20,944 bases of DNA from Stenotrophobium sp040387055 (GTDB taxonomy: Bacteria > Pseudomonadota > Gammaproteobacteria > Nevskiales > Nevskiaceae). This document shows, one piece after another, positions 6,761 through 15,062 of this stretch. How positions within the stretch are numbered: position 1 is the first letter of the stretch; each line of letters begins with the position of its first letter. Below the pieces are notes generated by a model. The model was not told where the DNA came from. It was given only the letters and a program-made list of their open reading frames with translations, and ran no database searches. Position numbers and translations under genes: made by a program. The stretch spans positions 1 through 20,944 of the forward strand of contig JAZKEM010000048.1 of assembly GCA_040387055.1 (NCBI GenBank). The letters are read 5' to 3'.

Positions 6761-7425
6761 GCTTCAAAGCTAAATGCGTGCTGTTCGATCTCGACGGCAC
6801 GCTGGTCGACACCGCACCTGATCTTGGTGCTGCTGCCAATGCCGTGCGTGTTCAACAAGGACTCGAACCGCTTCCGTTGCTGATCTATCGGCCCGTCGCA
6901 TCTGCAGGCGCTCGCGGCCTGCTCAAAGTTGCGTTGGGCATTGCACCTGATCATGCCGACTTTCCTGCTCGTCGCGATTATTTTCTTGAATATTACCGCG
7001 CAAACCTCAGCAAATTGTCCGTGCTGTTTGATGGCATGACGGAATTGCTCGCAGGGTTTGAGCGTAATGGCATTCTTTGGGGCGTAGTCACCAACAAACC
7101 CGCCTGGCTGACGCAACCGCTGATGATTGAAATGCAGCTAGCTTTGCGTGCCGCCTGCGCTGTCAGCGGCGATGACGTCCCCAAAGCCAAGCCAGCACCG
7201 GATTCCATTCTGCTGGCCTGCTCTCAAGTGGGCTTGAGCGTTTCGGATTGCATCTATGTGGGCGACGACAAGCGCGATATCGATGCAGCCAAAGCGGCCG
7301 GCATGCGCAGCGTGGCCGCAGACTGGGGCTATCTGGGCGATAACGGCCCAATTGAAAGCTGGGAGGCAGACGTGATTTGCCGTTCGCCCGCCGAACTCGC
7401 TCACTTACTCGGCATGGCGGTATAG
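6757..7425 (+). CDS. mupP: HAD phosphatase, N-acetylmuramic acid 6-phosphate phosphatase (MupP) type
   Basis: A 222-residue HAD hydrolase with all four motifs: DLDGT (nucleophile Asp11, acid/base Asp13), TNKP near 112-115, a Lys-rich KAKPAPD loop, and GDDKRD near 169-174. The helical cap lies between motifs I and II. It resembles phosphoglycolate phosphatase (Gph). In Pseudomonas, however, the HAD gene between ubiG and yciK is MupP, which removes phosphate from MurNAc-6-phosphate in the anhydro-MurNAc recycling route that bypasses de novo UDP-MurNAc synthesis. Synteny therefore favours MupP; Gph cannot be excluded from sequence alone. The start overlaps the ubiG stop (ATGA). Confidence 0.82.
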   Translation: MSFKAKCVLFDLDGTLVDTAPDLGAAANAVRVQQGLEPLPLLIYRPVASAGARGLLKVALGIAPDHADFPARRDYFLEYYRANLSKLSVLFDGMTELLAGFERNGILWGVVTNKPAWLTQPLMIEMQLALRAACAVSGDDVPKAKPAPDSILLACSQVGLSVSDCIYVGDDKRDIDAAKAAGMRSVAADWGYLGDNGPIESWEADVICRSPAELAHLLGMAV

Positions 7426-7454
7426 TCGCCACACGATTTCCGAGTCAGCTCGCC

Positions 7455-9095
7455 ATGGATCAGGCCGCGCAGTTCACCAGCTTTAACCAGCTCAATAAAA
7501 CGGCGGTCTTTTTGCGTGCGCGAGCCAATCGCCATGCTTGGACGGGGTTGAGCATCGCGCTAGCCGCCTTATGTCTTGCCTTGGTTTTTAGCAGCTACAT
7601 GCAGTTCGGGACGCTAAGTCTCGAAACTTTGCAGGCAATCCAATCAAACAACCCCGCAATCTGGCTGCTGGATGTGATGCCGTTTCTGTTTCTGGCATGG
7701 GGACAGCACATCGGCACAGTGATGTCCTACCAAGCTGGCGCAATGCTCGCGGATGAAACACGCGAGCTGCGTGAACAAAACACCAAACTCGAATACGAAC
7801 TCGAACGTAAAGGTCACCACAAGCAGCTGACTGATCTGCCCAATCAGTGGAGCTTTTCCGCAAAACTGACACGCGTCATTTCAAGGCGTGCTGCACATGA
7901 AGGCCGCTGCGCGGTGCTCGTCATTGATACGCAGCAGTACCACGAAGTCGCACTTGCACATGGTGACGAGGCAGCACGCGAGTTCATTGATCAGGTCGCG
8001 CAACGCTTGAGCACAACATTGGCAGAAGGCAGCGTGATTGGTCATTTTGGCTATGACGATTTTGCCCTGCTGATTCGCAGCGTCGAAAACGAGGCAGAAG
8101 CTCTAGCAATTGCAGCACGCGTTCAATCATCGCTGGATACACCCTTACAGATTCGACGTCAGCCAATGAGTCTGCGCAGCAGCATCGGCATCGCCGTTTA
8201 CCCTGACCATGGCAACGATTCTGCAAGCCTGATACGGCATGCTGAAACCGCCAAGTACGCTGCGAGTGCAGCAGGCTTGGAGTGTCTCGCTTACAGACCA
8301 GAGCTAGAAAACGCGCGCAGCGAAATACCGAGACTTATTGCGGAGCTGCATGCTGCCTTGGATTGCGACGGCCTATCTGCAGATTATGTTTTACAGAAAT
8401 CCCTGCGTGATGGTGATGCGCCACGACTACGCATGATCTGCCGTTGGGCACACCCTCGACGCGGTTCAATTGTGCAAGATGAATTTTTAAATTTGCCCGG
8501 TCGCCCCAGTCTGATTCACTCCTTGACCCTGTGGCAGTTACGAGAAGCTTTCGAGCGTCTGGCAGCTGAACGACAAAGCGTGAGCCCATCAATGATGATG
8601 AGCCTGCGTCTAGGCGATGCGGCTTACAAAGATTTTCCGCTGGCCAAGACCGTTACCGGACTCCTGCGCGCGCATGATCTCCCTGAAGAAGCGTTAACGC
8701 TCGAGCTGCGGGAATCCGCTTTGCAAAGCGATGCCACCGCAATCGAACAGCTACAAATTTTGCGTAACAACGGCGTACGAATTTGCTTGGTTGGTATTGG
8801 TGGACCTGGCGCGTCACCGGCCTGTGTACTTTATTTCCCAGTCAATGAAGTGCAGCTAGTGCCTGATCTCCTCAAACTAGCGAGCAATCAAGACACCGCG
8901 CATCACGTACTGATTTCTACCGTCAAAATGTTTGATGGCCTGAATATCAAAATCACCGCTTGCGGCGTAGATACTTCTGATTTACTGAACTTAGCCCACA
9001 ACGTCGGCGCTGACTATGCCGAGGGTTTGGCAACACGCGGCAATGAAATCGAATCCGTAAGCAACGTCTATGAGCTGCATCCTGCGTTGGCATAG
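7455..9095 (+). CDS. Membrane GGDEF-EAL protein with both active sites degenerate
   Basis: A 546-residue protein. Two membrane segments (about 30-47 and 68-90) enclose a short loop of about 20 residues, followed by a charged coiled coil (about 97-118), a GGDEF-like domain (about 120-285) and an EAL-like domain (about 300-540). The GGDEF loop reads GYDDF (199-203). The EAL triad position reads RMI (326-328) before RWAHPRRG. The DDFG loop is GIGGPG, AEGVET is ACGVDT, and the QG of the last motif is EG. One conserved Glu (LELRES) remains. It is therefore very unlikely to make or hydrolyse c-di-GMP and is better seen as a receptor, scaffold or regulator. The frame opens at 7377 inside mupP. I chose the ATG at 7455, 29 bp past the mupP stop. 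The ribosome site is weak. Confidence 0.85.
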   Translation: MDQAAQFTSFNQLNKTAVFLRARANRHAWTGLSIALAALCLALVFSSYMQFGTLSLETLQAIQSNNPAIWLLDVMPFLFLAWGQHIGTVMSYQAGAMLADETRELREQNTKLEYELERKGHHKQLTDLPNQWSFSAKLTRVISRRAAHEGRCAVLVIDTQQYHEVALAHGDEAAREFIDQVAQRLSTTLAEGSVIGHFGYDDFALLIRSVENEAEALAIAARVQSSLDTPLQIRRQPMSLRSSIGIAVYPDHGNDSASLIRHAETAKYAASAAGLECLAYRPELENARSEIPRLIAELHAALDCDGLSADYVLQKSLRDGDAPRLRMICRWAHPRRGSIVQDEFLNLPGRPSLIHSLTLWQLREAFERLAAERQSVSPSMMMSLRLGDAAYKDFPLAKTVTGLLRAHDLPEEALTLELRESALQSDATAIEQLQILRNNGVRICLVGIGGPGASPACVLYFPVNEVQLVPDLLKLASNQDTAHHVLISTVKMFDGLNIKITACGVDTSDLLNLAHNVGADYAEGLATRGNEIESVSNVYELHPALA

Positions 9096-9191
9096 CAGCT
9101 GCAACGCGGCATACTGATCGCAATATCTCTCCAAACACGAACGCAAGCACTCATGCTGGCGCTCAATCACCTGTCACGAACTATTTAAAAC

Positions 9192-9938
9192 ATGTCTGCT
9201 GCCCTGCCCCACGATTACACGCCGAAGCTCCACCTGCTGAAAGATCGCATCATTCTCGTTACTGGTGCAGGTGATGGCCTTGGCCGCGCCACTGCATTGG
9301 CCTGCGCTGGATTAGGCGCGACAGTCATTTTGCTGGGCCGCACAGTGCCTAAACTTGAAAAAGTTTATGACGAGATTTTGAAAGGTGGCGGCGCTACACC
9401 AGCCATCTATCCAATGAATCTTGTCGGCGCCACTTGGGCCAACTACGAAGAACTAGCCGAGACGCTTGAACGTGAATTTGGCAAGCTTGATGGAATTATT
9501 CATAGCGCTGCGCACTTCAAGGCATTTGCCGCATTGGAAGACATGGATCCACGCGAGTGGGTTGAAGGTTTGCAAGTTAATCTGACCGCCGCATACACGA
9601 TGACGCGTTTGTGCTTGCCACTGCTGCGCAAGAGCAGTGATGCATCAGTGGTTTTTGTTTCGGACTCTTCAGGCCGTAGTGCCAAGGCTTTCCACGGCAT
9701 TTATGGCATAGCCAAGACTGCAGTCGAAACCATGGCAAAAACATGGGCACAAGAAATTGAGCTGGAATCAGGCCTGCGTATCAACACCTATGATCCCGGC
9801 GCACTGCGTACGCAGATTCGCGTAAAGGGTTATCCGGGCGAGCTGATGGACAAAATTCCAGCACCAGAAACAGCGGTGCCAGGGCTGCTTTGGTTGTTAG
9901 GCCCAGATAGTCGCGGTCACTCAGGTCAAGCGTTCTAA
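9192..9938 (+). CDS. yciK: YciK family short-chain dehydrogenase/reductase
   Basis: A 248-residue classical SDR. The cofactor loop TGAGDGLGRA is at 24-33, the structural HSAAHF (NNAG-like) follows, SDSSGRSA carries the catalytic Ser region, and YGIAK supplies Tyr171 and Lys175. The Arg after the nucleotide-binding strand (LLGRT) suggests NADP(H) preference, but this is a guess. YciK proteins are widely conserved next to mupP and ubiG in Pseudomonas-like genomes; their physiological substrate is not known. No Shine-Dalgarno is seen before the ATG, which follows an AT-rich CTATTTAAAA. The gene ends just before a strong bidirectional terminator. The 96 bp upstream of the start shows no convincing promoter. 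Confidence 0.93.
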   Translation: MSAALPHDYTPKLHLLKDRIILVTGAGDGLGRATALACAGLGATVILLGRTVPKLEKVYDEILKGGGATPAIYPMNLVGATWANYEELAETLEREFGKLDGIIHSAAHFKAFAALEDMDPREWVEGLQVNLTAAYTMTRLCLPLLRKSSDASVVFVSDSSGRSAKAFHGIYGIAKTAVETMAKTWAQEIELESGLRINTYDPGALRTQIRVKGYPGELMDKIPAPETAVPGLLWLLGPDSRGHSGQAF

Positions 9939-9941
9939 ACT

Positions 9942-9972
9942 AAAAGAGCCCGCAAAATGCGGGCTCTTTTTT
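9942..9972. terminator. Bidirectional intrinsic terminator between yciK and rluB
   Basis: A perfect 13-bp stem (AAAAGAGCCCGCA pairing with TGCGGGCTCTTTT) with a 3-nt loop, ending in six T on the plus strand. The A-rich left side supplies a T-tract on the minus strand. It lies between two convergent genes and can serve both. Confidence 0.92.
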
Positions 9973-9991
9973 AGTCACTTGCTGACGACAT

Positions 9992-10789
9992 TTAATAATC
10001 GTCATCGTCGCGTTCTCTGCGGCGCTGAGGTTTTTTAGGCAGCAACTCTTCCAAACCGACTGCCGCAAGCAGCGCTTTGAGTTCTTCAGGTTCCGCCTCG
10101 CGACAACCACCCGTCTTGATGCCGCGACCCAATTCAATGGGGCCATAGCTCACGCGAATCAGACGACTCACTTGCAAGCCTTGCGACTCAAACAAACGGC
10201 GGACTTCGCGGTTGCGGCCTTCGCGCAAGGTCACCGTATACCACTGGTTTGCGCCAGCACCATCTTCGTTGGCACCGACTTCCAACGTATCGAAATGCGC
10301 GCTGCCATCTTCAAGCTCAACGCCATTGACGAGACGCTCGGCAATTTCTTCAGTCATTTCACCAAGAACACGCACGGCATATTCACGACTGATTTCAAAA
10401 CTAGGGTGCGTGAGTCGGCGCGCCAATTCACCATGATTGGTGAGTAGCAATAAACCCGAGGTGTTGATGTCGAGACGTCCCACCGCAATCCAGCGGCCGC
10501 TTTCGAGTTCCGGCAATTTGCGGAATACGGTTTTACGACCATCCGGATCATCACGTGTAACCAACTCGCCGACACGCTTGCGATACAACAACACGCGAAC
10601 GGATTCTTCTTTTTTTGCCAAACGAACTGGCTTGCCATCCACTTTAACGCGATCAGTGTGGTCAATCTTTTGACCCACTGTTGCAGGCTGGCCATTCACC
10701 GTAATGCGGCCATCCTGAATCCACTGCTCAATATGGCGTCGCGATGCGACACCTGCAGTAGCCAATACTTTTTGAATGCGCTCGCTCAA
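9992..10789 (-). CDS. rluB: 23S rRNA pseudouridine synthase RluB
   Basis: RluB isomerises a uridine in domain V of 23S rRNA (U2605 in E. coli). The 265-residue protein has an N-terminal S4 RNA-binding domain (about 1-60), then the RsuA/RluB catalytic motif GRLDINTSGLLLLTN with catalytic Asp about 107, and LREGRNREVRRLFES. A basic then acidic tail (QRRRERDDDDY) ends it. The start codon is TTG at 10787-10789, giving MSERIQKVLA, which aligns with known RluB starts. The TTG overlaps the scpB TGA (TTGA), so translation is probably coupled. RluB, RluE and RluF share the fold, but the scpAB neighbours point to RluB. Confidence 0.93.
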   Translation of the reverse strand: MSERIQKVLATAGVASRRHIEQWIQDGRITVNGQPATVGQKIDHTDRVKVDGKPVRLAKKEESVRVLLYRKRVGELVTRDDPDGRKTVFRKLPELESGRWIAVGRLDINTSGLLLLTNHGELARRLTHPSFEISREYAVRVLGEMTEEIAERLVNGVELEDGSAHFDTLEVGANEDGAGANQWYTVTLREGRNREVRRLFESQGLQVSRLIRVSYGPIELGRGIKTGGCREAEPEELKALLAAVGLEELLPKKPQRRRERDDDDY

Positions 10790-11616
10790 TTTACTTTCAC
10801 TTCGGTGGACTCATCAGCAGGCGCTGCTGGCTCGGTTGCTTCGGTTTCAACAGCATCGGTTTCAGGCTCTGCTTCCGCCACAACGTCTGCTTCTGCCTCA
10901 ATTTTAGATTCAGCGACAGCTTCAGCTGTAGCTTCAACGACCAATTCTGATTCGAGTTCAGGTTCTGAACCTTCAGCAACTTCGGTCGGTGCTGGAATTT
11001 CGCCAAGCTTCACGAGGGCCGCATCCAAAGCGGCAACATCTTTAATTTCTGGCAAGGACGGCATGTCGTCCAAAGTTGTCAGATTGAAATCATCCAGAAA
11101 TTGCGAGGTGGTTCCAAAGAGTGATGGACGTCCCGGCACTTCTTTCTGACCTACTTCGCGAATCCAACCACGCTCTAGCAATGTGCGAATGATGTTGGGC
11201 GACATGGCAACGCCGCGCACTTCTTCAATTTCACCACGCGTGATTGGCTGGCGATAGCAAACCAATGCCAGCGTTTCGAGCAATGCGCGCGAAAGCTTTG
11301 GCGGCTTTTCCTGCCACAGACGGCTGACCCACTCGGCGTATTCGCGGCGTACTTGAATACGGAAACCACTAGCGACTTCCTGCAATTCTGCAGCGCGCGA
11401 CTCTAGTGATGCGCCTAATTTATCGAGCGCTTCACGGATATCTTTTTTGCCGACGCCAAGATCAGCAGCAAGCAAACGGTACAGCTGTTCAACTGAGAGT
11501 GGCATTTCTGAAGCGAGCAATAGCGCTTCAAGAATCTTGATCAGTTTGTCGTAACGGCTCTCATCCGGCGCCTGCTCGGCGACGGTTTCCATCATTTCCA
11601 TTTCAGTCCCAGTCAC
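10786..11616 (-). CDS. scpB: Segregation and condensation protein B
   Basis: ScpB forms a dimer of winged-helix pairs that binds ScpA and regulates the SMC-type condensin during chromosome segregation. The 276-residue protein carries the family core (about 20-190), with the signatures LLASEMPLS, LETLALVCYRQPITRGEIE, EEVRGV and GRPSLFGTT. From about residue 204 to the end is a low-complexity Glu/Ala/Val tail not needed for the fold. The start is GTG at 11616, with GGAG 7 nt upstream; an ATG at 11601 is a weaker alternative. The frame overlaps scpA by 14 bp and the rluB start by 3 bp, indicating a tightly coupled operon. Confidence 0.93.
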   Translation of the reverse strand: MTGTEMEMMETVAEQAPDESRYDKLIKILEALLLASEMPLSVEQLYRLLAADLGVGKKDIREALDKLGASLESRAAELQEVASGFRIQVRREYAEWVSRLWQEKPPKLSRALLETLALVCYRQPITRGEIEEVRGVAMSPNIIRTLLERGWIREVGQKEVPGRPSLFGTTSQFLDDFNLTTLDDMPSLPEIKDVAALDAALVKLGEIPAPTEVAEGSEPELESELVVEATAEAVAESKIEAEADVVAEAEPETDAVETEATEPAAPADESTEVKVN

Positions 11617-12466
11617 TGCTGTTCTCCACTTCTTCTGCCTTAGCCTTGCCGACTTCGATGAACAGCGGCGCGAAGGCGTTTTCTTGCGGTTTAATATGAA
11701 TCAAAGCTGAGCGCGCTAGTTCCAGAATTGCGAGCAGGCAAACCACTACGCCTGCCTTACCTTCTTCAGGATCGATGAGATCCATAAACTGTTTTGCGCC
11801 GCCATTAAGCTTCGAAAGAATGTGCGACATACGCTCGCGCACCGACAAAGGCTCGCGGCTCACTTGATGTCGAGTAAACAATTCCGCGCGCTGCATAACG
11901 TCGCGGAAAGCCATGATCAGTTCGCGCAACGAAGGCTGTGGCAGCTGTGCAGAAACTGGAATGACTTCTGGTCGCGCTTGTGCAATAAACAAATCGCGGC
12001 CAACACGCGGCATCGCTTCAATCGATTCCGATGCGGTTTTGAAGCGTTCGTATTCTTGTAGGCGGCGCACTAACTCCATGCGCGGATCGCCCTGATCTTC
12101 TTCATCTGGCGGCGGACGCGGCAGCAACATTCGTGATTTGATTTCTGCCAACAGCGCGGCCATGACCAAATATTCAGCGGCCAACTCCAAACGCAGTTCA
12201 TGCATCAGGCCGATGTACTGAATGTATTGCTGTGTAATTTTGAGAACTGGAATGTCGAGAATGTTGAGATTCTGGCGACGGATTAAATACAGCAAAAGAT
12301 CCAGCGGCCCTTCAAATGCATCGAGAAATACTTCCAGCGCATCCGGTGGGATGTAGAGATCTTCCGGCAGCTTATCCATCGTCTGCCCCATTACCTTCGG
12401 CAGACGTGAAGCGTCTACGACGGCAACGTCATTGTTCTCGACTTCTTCGGCGACAGTTTCAGTCAT
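11603..12466 (-). CDS. scpA: Segregation and condensation protein A
   Basis: ScpA is the kleisin-like subunit that bridges SMC heads and binds ScpB. The 287-residue protein has the canonical FEGPLDLLLYLIRRQNLNILDIPV block, then EYLVMAALLAEIKSRMLLP, and a C-terminal winged helix around the KAGVVVCLLAILELAR segment. About 45 residues of acidic, variable sequence precede the core. The ATG lies 3 bp after the trpS stop, with a partial GAGTAAG ribosome site, so it depends on trpS for expression. No smc or mukB gene is in the window, so the partner complex cannot be judged from here. Confidence 0.94.
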   Translation of the reverse strand: MTETVAEEVENNDVAVVDASRLPKVMGQTMDKLPEDLYIPPDALEVFLDAFEGPLDLLLYLIRRQNLNILDIPVLKITQQYIQYIGLMHELRLELAAEYLVMAALLAEIKSRMLLPRPPPDEEDQGDPRMELVRRLQEYERFKTASESIEAMPRVGRDLFIAQARPEVIPVSAQLPQPSLRELIMAFRDVMQRAELFTRHQVSREPLSVRERMSHILSKLNGGAKQFMDLIDPEEGKAGVVVCLLAILELARSALIHIKPQENAFAPLFIEVGKAKAEEVENSSDWD

Positions 12467-12469
12467 GGC

Positions 12470-13477
12470 TTACTCAGGGATGAAGCCGAGTGCTTCATGA
12501 ACACGTGCGAGCGTTGCATCTGCGCGTGCGGCAGCTTTGCGAGCGCCTTCGCGCAACACACTTTGCAGGCCGGAACGATCATCACGCACTTCGCGATACT
12601 TGGCTTGTACTGGCTTGAGGCATTCCACTACCGCCTCAGCGACAGCGCCTTTGAACTTACCGTAACCCTGTCCGTTGTACTGCTCGACAATCTTGTCAAA
12701 GCTATCGCCAGTCGTAGCAGAAAGAATCGACATCAAGTTGGACACGCCAGGTTTTTCGGCAATATCAAATCGCACTTCATTGCCAAGATCAGTCACAGCT
12801 CGCTTGATCTTGCGCGTGATGACATCCGGATCATCAAGCAGATAAATCGCATTGGTCTCGGCATCGTCAGACTTGCTCATCTTCGATTCCGGCGTCTGCA
12901 AACCCATGATGCGTGCGCCGACTGGCGGAATCATTGGCTCAGGCACTGTGAAGATTGGACCGTAGACGTTGTTGAAACGCTGCGCGACGTCGCGCGTCAG
13001 TTCCAGATGTTGTTTCTGATCATCACCTACAGGCACTTTCTTGGCCTGATAAAGCAGGATGTCCGCAGCCATCAACACCGGATAACCATACAAACCGGCA
13101 TTGATGTTATCGACGTGTTTAGCGCACTTATCTTTGAACTGCGTCATGCGATTGAGCTCGCCCATCTGCGTGTAGCAGTTGAGGATCCAAGACAGACGCG
13201 CATGCGCAGGTACATGCGATTGCACGAACAGCACGTTTTTACGCGGATCAAGGCCGCAAGCGATGTAGAGCGACAGGAATTCGTAGCAACGTTCGCGCAA
13301 CACAGCGGGATCTTGACGCACGGTGATCGCGTGCAAATCCACCAGCATGTAGTAGCAATCGAACTGCTCGTTGAGCGTGACCCAGTTCTTCAGCGCACCA
13401 AGGTAGTTGCCGATCGTAAGACGACCAGACGGCTGAATGCCTGAGAGGACAACAGGTTTGTTATTGGTGAGAGTCAT
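12470..13477 (-). CDS. trpS: Tryptophanyl-tRNA synthetase
   Basis: TrpS charges tRNA-Trp in the cytoplasm. The 335-residue class Ic synthetase has the HIGH-equivalent TIGN at 21-24 inside GIQPSGRLTIGNYLGAL, and KMSKS at 199-203. Length is normal for bacterial TrpS. The ATG lies 7 bp after the M50 protease stop with no obvious Shine-Dalgarno, so initiation may rely on coupling. It is second in the minus-strand operon M50–trpS–scpA–scpB–rluB. I see no T-box or trp-leader-like element, as no untranslated gap exists upstream. Confidence 0.97.
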   Translation of the reverse strand: MTLTNNKPVVLSGIQPSGRLTIGNYLGALKNWVTLNEQFDCYYMLVDLHAITVRQDPAVLRERCYEFLSLYIACGLDPRKNVLFVQSHVPAHARLSWILNCYTQMGELNRMTQFKDKCAKHVDNINAGLYGYPVLMAADILLYQAKKVPVGDDQKQHLELTRDVAQRFNNVYGPIFTVPEPMIPPVGARIMGLQTPESKMSKSDDAETNAIYLLDDPDVITRKIKRAVTDLGNEVRFDIAEKPGVSNLMSILSATTGDSFDKIVEQYNGQGYGKFKGAVAEAVVECLKPVQAKYREVRDDRSGLQSVLREGARKAAARADATLARVHEALGFIPE

Positions 13478-13484
13478 TCGTTAT

Positions 13485-14159
13485 TTAAAAAAGAGGTAAT
13501 CCCTGCAGACCCAAAACGGTCAACAAGGCGTTGCCGCTCAACACCAGCGGCCAGATCATAATTTTGCTCAGTATGCCGGTCACCATCAGCACAATCAGAA
13601 CGACGAGACCGTAAGGCTCGATGCGATCCAGTACACGCGCTTGCGGCTCAGGCAACAAACCTGCCAGAACGCGCCCACCGTCCAATGGCGGGAAAGGCAG
13701 CAGGTTCAGAACCATCAACACCAGATTAATGATGATGCCTGCGCGCGCCATTAACAGAATGCCCAGCCACACACCTTCTTGCGGGTTCATATTGACCGCA
13801 ATTTTTGCGAGTATGCCCCAGCCAATAGCCATGACCAGATTCGACATTGGCCCAGCAAGCGCCACCAGCGCAAAATCTCGTCGTGGATTACGCAGATTGC
13901 GAATGCCGATAGGAACAGGCTTTGCCCAACCGAATAGAAACCCACCAAGCATCAACATAATCGCTGGAACAAGCAGCGTCCCCATCGGATCAATATGCTT
14001 GATCGGATTGAGGCTCAAGCGTCCGAGCATTTCTGCAGTGCGATCGCCCAAAGCACGCGCGGCCCAGCCGTGAGCGACTTCGTGCAGCGTAATGGCGAAC
14101 AATACCGGTATAGCCCAGATGGCAATTTTCTGGACTAGCGAGACAAGATCAGGAGTCAT
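13485..14159 (-). CDS. Site-2 protease family (M50) membrane metalloprotease
   Basis: A 224-residue polytopic inner-membrane protein. Zinc ligands are visible as HEVAH (residues 26-30) in the first membrane helix and the third ligand Asp at about 160 in PFPPLDGGRV. LAGPMSNL sits between them, as in the compact S2P group that lacks PDZ or CBS domains. Such proteases cut substrates within the membrane, but the substrates of this subgroup, often encoded beside trpS and scpAB, are not defined. The ATG at 14159 follows a perfect TATAAT by only 6 bp, so the transcript may be nearly leaderless. It is the first gene of the operon that includes trpS, scpA, scpB and rluB. Confidence 0.9.
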   Translation of the reverse strand: MTPDLVSLVQKIAIWAIPVLFAITLHEVAHGWAARALGDRTAEMLGRLSLNPIKHIDPMGTLLVPAIMLMLGGFLFGWAKPVPIGIRNLRNPRRDFALVALAGPMSNLVMAIGWGILAKIAVNMNPQEGVWLGILLMARAGIIINLVLMVLNLLPFPPLDGGRVLAGLLPEPQARVLDRIEPYGLVVLIVLMVTGILSKIMIWPLVLSGNALLTVLGLQGLPLF

Positions 14160-14165
14160 TGAAGC

Positions 14166-14171
14166 ATTATA
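14166..14171 (-). promoter_or_regulatory. Consensus -10 box 6 bp before the M50 protease start
   Basis: TATAAT on the minus strand is a perfect -10 hexamer, 6 bp upstream of the ATG at 14159. A weak TTTGCC lies 15 bp further upstream as a possible -35. The predicted transcription start falls at or within a base or two of the start codon, implying a leaderless mRNA for the five-gene operon. Confidence 0.45.
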
Positions 14172-14249
14172 GCCGCGAGAACCTGCGGCAAAGGCCCTCT
14201 CCGAACTATTTTCACGCTATGCTCGGGGGGCTAACCTACATAATTCCGT

Positions 14250-15038
14250 ATGCCCCTAATACTTGCTGTTCTAGCCGCGACTTTGGCCGTTCTGGCTGCC
14301 GCCGTTATCTGGCGTAGCGACAACTCACGTGCAGATCGCTGGCTTGCTGCCGGCGCCATTACCCTGCATGCAGCTGCCCTGGCCCACCAGGTTTTCCATG
14401 GCGGGTCGATCACAATCGGCATTAACGAGGCGGTCTCGCTGTTCACTTGGCAGTCTGCGATTCTGCTGTGGGCTTTCTGTTGGAAAGAACCCTTGCGCGG
14501 CCTCGGCTTGGTGATTTATCCCTTTGCCGGATTTTGGGCCGTTTGGGCGGCGATATGGCCAACCGATGTCACCGGCGTTGCGATTACGGACTGGACGATC
14601 CGCACTCACATCGTGCTGTCATTGTTTAGCGCTGGCGTCTTAACACTGGCGGCAGTCCAAGCCGGTGCCCTAGCCCTGCAGGACCAACTTCTGCACGATC
14701 CCAAGCGCGGCCGCATCATGCTGGGACTACCGCCGCTACAGACCATGGAACGCTTGCTGTTTCAGCTGATTGGCGTTGGCTTCTTCCTGTTGAGCCTGAC
14801 CCTGCTCTCAGGGCTTTCATTTATTCGCGATTGGCTCGCCCAGCATCTGGCCCACAAAACCATACTGTCACTGACCGCCTGGATGATTTTTGGCACGCTA
14901 CTTTGGGGCCGCTGGCGCTATGGCTGGCGCGGTCGCACAGCCATCCGCTGGGCGCTGTCGGGTTACGCCGTGCTGATTTTGGCCTACTTCGGATCAAAGA
15001 TAATTCTTGAGGAATTCTTAGGAAAACACTGGACTTAG
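14250..15038 (+). CDS. ypjD: YpjD/CcsA-like cytochrome c assembly family membrane protein
   Basis: A 262-residue polytopic membrane protein with about eight hydrophobic helices. It carries the family's conserved histidines in THIVLSLFSAGV, the TMERLLFQLIGVGFFLLSLTLLSG helix, and HKTILSLTAWMIFGTLLWGR(W)RYGWRGR near the C-terminus. The WxWD haem-handling motif of true CcsA/CcmC proteins is not seen in full. In many Gammaproteobacteria this gene lies beside ffh and a CorB-type gene; its precise role is unknown. It is divergent from the M50 protease with 90 bp between them. No convincing ribosome site precedes the ATG, though the N-terminal hydrophobic helix supports this start. Confidence 0.88.
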   Translation: MPLILAVLAATLAVLAAAVIWRSDNSRADRWLAAGAITLHAAALAHQVFHGGSITIGINEAVSLFTWQSAILLWAFCWKEPLRGLGLVIYPFAGFWAVWAAIWPTDVTGVAITDWTIRTHIVLSLFSAGVLTLAAVQAGALALQDQLLHDPKRGRIMLGLPPLQTMERLLFQLIGVGFFLLSLTLLSGLSFIRDWLAQHLAHKTILSLTAWMIFGTLLWGRWRYGWRGRTAIRWALSGYAVLILAYFGSKIILEEFLGKHWT

Positions 15039-15062
15039 GAAACATTCTTAAAGTAAGACGGC

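Noticed and set aside
7377..7454. Upstream start for the GGDEF-EAL gene inside mupP
   Set aside because: The extra 26 residues are Arg-rich and unlike a membrane-protein N-terminus, and it would overlap the mupP end by 49 bp.
12497..13444. A 315-codon plus-strand open frame opposite trpS
   Set aside because: It is fully antisense to a clear trpS, has no ribosome site and shows no domain pattern; its composition mirrors the trpS codon bias.
15003..15048. Imperfect repeats of ATTCTT and CTTAGGAAA around the ypjD stop
   Set aside because: Short and AT-rich, partly coding for the YpjD tail; no regular period that would suggest a functional element.
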